A DNA stretch of 64,000 bases from contig NZ_VLLL01000006.1 in the NCBI RefSeq assembly GCF_007994225.1, forward strand, positions 620,001 to 684,000, in the 5' to 3' direction. This document shows positions 59,715 through 64,000 of the stretch, piece by piece (positions within the stretch are counted from its first letter, which is position 1; the number at the start of each line of letters is the position of its first letter). This DNA comes from Stackebrandtia albiflava (GTDB lineage: Bacteria > Actinomycetota > Actinomycetes > Mycobacteriales > Micromonosporaceae). The notes under the pieces are model-generated. The model was given only the letters and a program-made list of their open reading frames with translations, was not told the origin of the DNA and searched no databases. A program made the position numbers and the translations under genes.

Positions 59715-59815
59715 GCTGCCCGTCGCCGTGTCACGAGACGACTGGCCTGAAGGTCAACATGTGAAAGAATCCGGCCATGACGTTCTCGCCGCACCGAGTC
59801 GCCGTGTACATCCGT
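59697..59815. repeat. Direct repeat B of the duplicated divergent promoter
   Basis: Second copy of the 119-bp repeat. It contains the working 5' region and first codons of the regulator (ATG 59777) and the reductase remnant. Confidence 0.9.
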
Positions 59816-60745
59816 CCCGGCGTGCCGCCGATGGAACTCGGCCTGATCCACCAGCTCCTCGGCGGCGCCCGCGACCCGGACGGCCGACCGCTGTACCGGG
59901 TCGTCACCTGTGCCCGTCGGCCCGGATCGGTACGCACCACCGCCGACATCGACGTCACGGTGCCGCACGGCATCGACGCGGTCGAGGCGGCCGACACCGT
60001 CGTCATACCGGCCGCCGAACCCGATTACGAGATCACCGCGCCGGTACTCGCCGACTCCGACGCCGAACTGTTCGCACGTATCCGGCGCGACACCCGCATC
60101 GCCACCGTGTGCACCGGCGCGGCACTGCCCGCCGCCGCCGGACTGCTCGACGGCAGGCGCGCCACCACCCACTGGGCCTGGGCGGACCGGTACGCGGCCC
60201 TGTTCCCACGAGTCCGCTGGGATCCCGACGTGCTGTACGTCGATGAAGGCGACCTGTTGACGGCGGCCGGCGAGGCCGCCGGCATCGACCTGTGCCTACA
60301 CCTCATCCGGCGAGACCACGGCGCGGCCGTGGCCGCCGACGTCGCCCGCCGCACCGTCGTGCCACCGCACCGCGAGGGCGGACAGGCGCAGTACGTTCCC
60401 AGCCCGGTCCCACCACGCGCCGACGACTCCACGGCCGCCACCCGGCAGTGGGCGTTGACCCACCTGCACCGCCCGCTGCCCCTGGCGGAACTCGCCGGAC
60501 ACGCGGCGATGAGCACCCGCACCTTCACTCGCCGATTCCGGCAGGAGACCGGCCTGTCACCGGCGCAGTGGTTGACCGCGCAACGCGTCGCCCGAGTGCG
60601 GGAACTGCTCGAACGCACCGACCACACGGTGGACCGGATCGCCGCCGAATCCGGTTTCGGGACCGCCACCGCGCTGCGGCAGCAGTTGCGGGCGGCCGTG
60701 GGCCTGTCGCCCAGCGCCTACCGCCGCACCTTCCGGCAGCCCTGA
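59777..60745 (+). CDS. AraC-type regulator with DJ-1/PfpI domain (GlxA-like)
   Basis: A 322-residue regulator: N-terminal DJ-1/PfpI-like domain (DTVVIPAAEPDYEI, TVCTGAALPAAAGLLDGRRATTHW) and a C-terminal AraC HTH pair (LHRPLPLAELAGHAAMSTRTFTRRFRQETGLSPAQWLTAQRV). The GlxA-like class senses small metabolites and activates its neighbour. The original neighbour is the quinone reductase, now 1.3 kb away after the cassette insertion. Start ATG 59777. Confidence 0.9.
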   Translation: MTFSPHRVAVYIRPGVPPMELGLIHQLLGGARDPDGRPLYRVVTCARRPGSVRTTADIDVTVPHGIDAVEAADTVVIPAAEPDYEITAPVLADSDAELFARIRRDTRIATVCTGAALPAAAGLLDGRRATTHWAWADRYAALFPRVRWDPDVLYVDEGDLLTAAGEAAGIDLCLHLIRRDHGAAVAADVARRTVVPPHREGGQAQYVPSPVPPRADDSTAATRQWALTHLHRPLPLAELAGHAAMSTRTFTRRFRQETGLSPAQWLTAQRVARVRELLERTDHTVDRIAAESGFGTATALRQQLRAAVGLSPSAYRRTFRQP

Positions 60746-60846
60746 CGGAACGGCTCGGTCGGCGATGGCAGGTCGTCGGCGGCCGGGTGGTCGAGGTCGA
60801 TGAGGACGGAGTGTCGAACACTCCGGTCCGGACGGTCTCGGTCGTC

Positions 60847-61074
60847 TCAGTTCCGTTGCTCACCGAAGAAGGCGTCGAGATCGTCCCGCAGTCGCCGGTA
60901 GTCCATGGGCGGGCAGTCGGCGAAGTTCTCCAGCACCTCCTTGACGGGCACCGTTCGACGGCGGATCGGTGTCGACTCGTCGATGGGGCTGCCGTTCCGG
61001 GTGGTCACCGACGGCTTGTCGCTCTCGACGGCGTCCGTGATCCCGGGCGCCGAACTCCGCGGTTCACGCTGCAT
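60847..61074 (-). CDS. Phd/YefM-like antitoxin without toxin (possible relic)
   Basis: A 75-residue protein. The part RREPRSSAPGITDAVESDKPSVTTRNGSPI aligned to Phd/YefM antitoxins lacks the usual first residues, and the C-terminal IRRRTVPVKEVLENFADCPPMDYRRLRDDLDAFF matches the toxin-binding end of VapB-type antitoxins. No PIN or other toxin gene lies on either side, so it is an orphan or relic. ATG 61074; no clear RBS. Confidence 0.6.
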   Translation of the reverse strand: MQREPRSSAPGITDAVESDKPSVTTRNGSPIDESTPIRRRTVPVKEVLENFADCPPMDYRRLRDDLDAFFGEQRN

Positions 61075-61214
61075 GACACGTCGATGCGTCCCCGCACTGT
61101 AGCGCCGAGCGCCGCACGGTGACACCGTGCCCGCACGGAAGTCGATTCATCCCGACGTCCGCCGATGCGGGCACATGGGACGGGCGGTGGGCAGGCCATC
61201 GATTCTGGTGTATC

Positions 61215-61246
61215 TTATCGATTGTCGATAATATCGTTTTTCGATA
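61215..61246. promoter_or_regulatory. Double palindrome upstream of the DUF2975/XRE pair
   Basis: TTATCGA-ttg-TCGATAA (61215-61231) is a perfect 7-bp inverted repeat, directly followed by TATCG-N5-CGATA (61232-61246). They precede the RBS AAGGA. The A/T-rich block contains likely promoter sequence, so a regulator bound here could repress it. The XRE-type gene at 61868 is the obvious binder. Confidence 0.6.
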
Positions 61247-61256
61247 AGGAAGTCTC

Positions 61257-61868
61257 ATGACGCGTCTCTCCCTCGTGAACGGCCTGCGCCGTCCCGACTG
61301 GCTCAAGGAACTCCAGGTGCTGCTCGTGATCGCCCTCGCGCTGGTCACCGTGTTCGGCGCCGGGGCGGTGATCGCGGGCGCCGTCGCCGGTGACGGCGTC
61401 CGGATCGACCTGCCCGCCACGGCCGTCACCGGAACCCCCGACCACGGACTCCGGCCGGGCGCCACCGTCGTGGCCGGCCAGGACCTGGCGGTCACGGTCG
61501 CCGATCCCACGGCCACCCAGCGACTGTCGTGGGCGCTCACCACGCTGCCCACCCAGCTGTTGCTCATCGCCGTCCTGGGCCTGTTGCTGCGCACCGTGTG
61601 GAGGGCCCGCCGTGACGACCCGTTCCTTCCCGGAACGGTGCGGCGACTGCGCGTCCTGGCCACCACCGCACTCGCCGGAGGCGGCGCGGTCTTCGCCGTC
61701 GAACTGCTCGCCGCGACCTGGTTGTCCGGCTCCATCGTCGAGGGCGGATTCGCCGGGTCCGCCACCTTGCCGGTGCACTGGGTCCTCGTCGGGGTCGGCC
61801 TGTACGCGGTCGCCGCACTCGTCGACCGGGGCAGTGCCATGCGGGCCGAGCTTGCGACACTCGTCTGA
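61257..61868 (+). CDS. DUF2975-like membrane protein
   Basis: A 203-residue membrane protein with four hydrophobic segments (about residues 20-45, 95-115, 135-155 and 175-195), of the DUF2975 type, which in many bacteria is paired with a small XRE regulator (YozG-like). Function unknown. ATG 61257 after AAGGA. Its stop overlaps the next ATG (TGATG), so the two genes are one transcription unit. Confidence 0.75.
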   Translation: MTRLSLVNGLRRPDWLKELQVLLVIALALVTVFGAGAVIAGAVAGDGVRIDLPATAVTGTPDHGLRPGATVVAGQDLAVTVADPTATQRLSWALTTLPTQLLLIAVLGLLLRTVWRARRDDPFLPGTVRRLRVLATTALAGGGAVFAVELLAATWLSGSIVEGGFAGSATLPVHWVLVGVGLYAVAALVDRGSAMRAELATLV

Positions 61869-62158
61869 TGCCGACGCAGGAGACACACCGTATTCACGTG
61901 CGGCTGGACGAGCTGCTGCGCCGACGCGACATGACCCTCACGGAACTGGCCGATCGGGTCGGAATGACCCTGGCCAACCTCTCGATCCTGAAGAACGGCC
62001 GAGCCCGCGCCATCCGGTTCAGCACCCTCACCGCGCTGTGTCGGGAACTCGAATGCCAACCCGGTGAACTGTTGACCGTGGACTTCGGCGAACCGGAGAC
62101 CGGGCCGGACCCGGAGGCACCGCGACCCGGTGCCTCCGGTGACCTCCCACCGCCCTAG
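61868..62158 (+). CDS. Small XRE family regulator (YozG-like)
   Basis: A 96-residue protein. HTH residues 12-62: VRLDELLRRRDMTLTELADRVGMTLANLSILKNGRARAIRFSTL, then a CRELECQPGELL end typical of Cro/CI-type YozG proteins. Overlaps the DUF2975 gene. Probably binds the TATCGA palindromes upstream and represses this pair. The C-terminal Pro/Asp-rich tail is disordered. Confidence 0.88.
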   Translation: MPTQETHRIHVRLDELLRRRDMTLTELADRVGMTLANLSILKNGRARAIRFSTLTALCRELECQPGELLTVDFGEPETGPDPEAPRPGASGDLPPP

Positions 62159-62262
62159 GCCGGTGATGGGCACGCCCCTCGCCCGTGGACACCGGTGTGA
62201 CCCAGGACCGGTGAGACGGGCGGGCCGGGCGTCGTCGCCAGGGCGCCGCATAGCGTCGAGCC

Positions 62263-63186
62263 GTGCTAGCCGTCGTCACCGCGTTCGCGCCGATCTGGCT
62301 CATCGCCGGTTGCGGCTGGTGGAGCCGACGGCGCGGCATCCTTCCCGGCAACGCACCGGCCGTACTCACCGGGTTCGCGTTCCACATCGCGATGCCCGCC
62401 GTCCTGTTCACCACCCTCAGTCGTGCCCGGCTCGACGAACTCCCGGTCAGACCGCTACTGGCGGTGGGGATCGGCAGCGTCGTCGTGGGAGCGGTCGGGT
62501 ACCTGGCGGCGAGACACCTGTTCCGGCGCGGCCGGACCGGTGGACTCACCGCGGCCATGTGCGCCGGGTACCTGAACTCCGGGAACCTCGGCATCCCGGT
62601 GGCGGTGCAGATCCTCGACGACACGCTGCTCATCGCCGCGATCCTGATCTTCCAGACCGTCCTGGTGACGCCGATGTTCCTGCTCGCCATGGACACCGGC
62701 AGCGGAGCCGAGGGCGGCCGGTGGCGACTGCTCACCGCGCCGGTGCGGAATCCGATCGTGGTGGCGTCGACCGCGGGCCTGGTGTGCAACGCCACGGGCC
62801 TCGTCCCACCCGACGGGGTACTGGCGCCGCTGGAGGTGTTGGGTGCCGCCGCCGTCCCCGCCGCCCTCTTCGCGCTCGGGATGTCGCTGCGCGGCACCGG
62901 CGACGGCGAGCCGCCCGGCCACCGCCGGGAGGTGCTGCTGCTCGTCGCCCTCAAATGTGTCGGCCACCCACTGGCGGCCGGCGCCGCGGCGGTACTGCTG
63001 GGAGTCACCGGCGACGACCGGTTCGCGGTCGTACTGCTGGCGGCGCTGCCGACCGCGCAGGTCGTGTTCGTGTACGCCGACCGCTACCGGGAACGGGTGG
63101 CCACGGTCCGCGACACGATAATGGTGTCCAGTGTCCTGGCGATGGTGACGCTCGGCGGGATCGCCGCCCTGCACCTGTCGGCCTGA
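62263..63186 (+). CDS. AEC family transporter (auxin efflux carrier-like)
   Basis: A 307-residue membrane protein with about ten helices; GCGWWSRRRGILP, NSGNLGIPVAVQI and a final VVFVYADRY are as in AEC family permeases, which move organic anions or small metabolites. Substrate unknown. GTG start at 62263. It ends 3 bp from the convergent gene at 63189. Confidence 0.85.
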   Translation: MLAVVTAFAPIWLIAGCGWWSRRRGILPGNAPAVLTGFAFHIAMPAVLFTTLSRARLDELPVRPLLAVGIGSVVVGAVGYLAARHLFRRGRTGGLTAAMCAGYLNSGNLGIPVAVQILDDTLLIAAILIFQTVLVTPMFLLAMDTGSGAEGGRWRLLTAPVRNPIVVASTAGLVCNATGLVPPDGVLAPLEVLGAAAVPAALFALGMSLRGTGDGEPPGHRREVLLLVALKCVGHPLAAGAAAVLLGVTGDDRFAVVLLAALPTAQVVFVYADRYRERVATVRDTIMVSSVLAMVTLGGIAALHLSA

Positions 63187-63188
63187 CG

Positions 63189-64000
63189 TCACATCCGGGC
63201 GTGTTTCTCAAGGAACCGGTAGACCTCGGTCTCGTCGACTCCCGGGAACGAACCGCGCGGCGGCATGGCCGCCAACTGCGACGAGGTCGCCCGGCCGGCG
63301 GGCCAGACCTGTCCCGCCCACGACGCCGCCAGGGCGCGCGGCGGCCGCCGGCAGCAGTCCGGGTCGGGGCAGCGCGACACCGACCGGGCGGTGGTCTCCT
63401 TCCCCCGGAACCACTTCGACGCCTCGTACGGGACCCCGACACTCAGCGAGAACTCGCCGTCCGGTCCGCGCTCGGTGCGGGCGGTGCACCAGTACGTCCC
63501 GGTCGAGGTGTCGGTGTACTGGTTGAACGCGCTGAACTTGTCGGGCACGTCGAACACCTGACGGCTCGTCCAGTACCGGCAGATCGGCTGGCCCTCGATC
63601 GCGCCGGTGGCGTCCTTGGGGAACGCCACCCCGTCGTTCTCGTACGCCTTGACGATGATCCCGGACTTGTGCACCTTCTGGAAGTGCGTCCGGATCCCCA
63701 GGTGATGGGTGGCCAGGTTGGTGAAGCGGTGCGCGGCCGTCTCGTAGGACACCGCGAAGTTGTCCCGCAGGTCCTCCACGGCGATCTCCTTGTCGGCCAT
63801 GGCGCGCCGCAGGAACCGCACGGCGCTGCTCTCCGGCAACAGCAGCGCCGCCGCCAGGTAGTTCGTGGCGACCCGCTGCTCCAGGAACCGCAGGTACGTG
63901 GACGGCACCTCGTGGTCGAGGACGTGGCTGGCGAGGGCCTGCAGCAGGACGGTGCGGGGGTCGTGCGCGCTCGCCTTGTTCTGGGTGAGGTAGATGCGCC
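63189..64000 (-). CDS. RamB-like regulator with IrrE-type domain, partial
   Basis: Only the C-terminal part (about 270 residues) lies in the window; the frame stays open to 64000, so the N-terminal HTH is outside. The visible LASHVLDHEVPSTYLRFLEQRVATNYLAAALLLPE region and CPDPDCCRRPP near the end match the RamB/short-chain fatty acyl regulator class (XRE plus DUF2083), which controls acetate and glyoxylate genes in actinobacteria. Targets are unknown. Confidence 0.78.
   Translation of the reverse strand, partial: RIYLTQNKASAHDPRTVLLQALASHVLDHEVPSTYLRFLEQRVATNYLAAALLLPESSAVRFLRRAMADKEIAVEDLRDNFAVSYETAAHRFTNLATHHLGIRTHFQKVHKSGIIVKAYENDGVAFPKDATGAIEGQPICRYWTSRQVFDVPDKFSAFNQYTDTSTGTYWCTARTERGPDGEFSLSVGVPYEASKWFRGKETTARSVSRCPDPDCCRRPPRALAASWAGQVWPAGRATSSQLAAMPPRGSFPGVDETEVYRFLEKHARM

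Overview
The window is very GC-rich, and long open frames run on all six strands, so genes were chosen on protein content, start sites and context. It comes from an actinomycete. Evidence: topoisomerase I with a Lys/Ala tail; the hppA / anti-sigma / bldG / topA block known from Streptomyces; a RamB-type regulator at the right edge; many GTG starts, 4-bp overlaps and apparently leaderless genes. No plasmid replicon, rRNA or CRISPR array is visible. The family within the class cannot be fixed from this sequence.

Layout. 0.1-2.1 kb: a DUF5685 protein with an extreme Cys tail and a CPBP membrane protease. 2.3-9.1 kb (minus): topA, a lipoprotein, the K+-independent proton pyrophosphatase hppA, an anti-sigma ATPase and bldG. 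9.5-20 kb: a helicase-associated protein, a divergent MFS/WYL pair, an ABC-F protein, three tandem small-RNA-like units, a DUF3800 protein and a large MrfA-like helicase. 20-28.3 kb: HAD, EamA/LysR, MFS, secreted protease, a 47-residue protein, a membrane protein, a TrmH-type methylase and a lipase. 28.5-36.5 kb: tRNA-Lys, an unlisted 52-residue Cys-rich peptide, SMI1/KNR4-like, secreted endonuclease I with a P-domain, hypotheticals and a class A PBP. 36.4-51.4 kb: VOC, NmrA-like, ABC exporter with its regulator, kinase-like, BNR lipoprotein, AraC with a secreted intradiol dioxygenase, VIT1-like, SRPBCC/CGNR divergent pair, membrane protein, GNAT and a TetM-like GTPase. 51.6-56.2 kb: the most unusual locus. 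56.3-64 kb: SLOG, Nei-type glycosylase, quinone reductase and its probable AraC-type regulator split apart by a DUF3800 cassette, antitoxin relic, DUF2975/XRE pair, AEC transporter and partial RamB-like gene.

How genes work together. At 51.6-56.2 kb an XRE regulator diverges from a tightly overlapping minus-strand operon: two small unknown proteins, a zinc-ribbon protein, a free-standing SCP1.201/DddA-like deaminase, an Imm1-type immunity protein, a peptide deformylase fused to an unknown beta-rich domain and a partial HTH, and a 37-codon ORF. This looks like a toxin-immunity pair wired to a translation-maturation enzyme and is the best candidate for an undescribed system. Other notable signals are the tandem small-RNA-like units at 16.75-17.12 kb, the DUF3800 gene bracketed by 119-bp direct repeats at 58.4-59.8 kb, and the orphan Cys-rich peptide at 29.0 kb.
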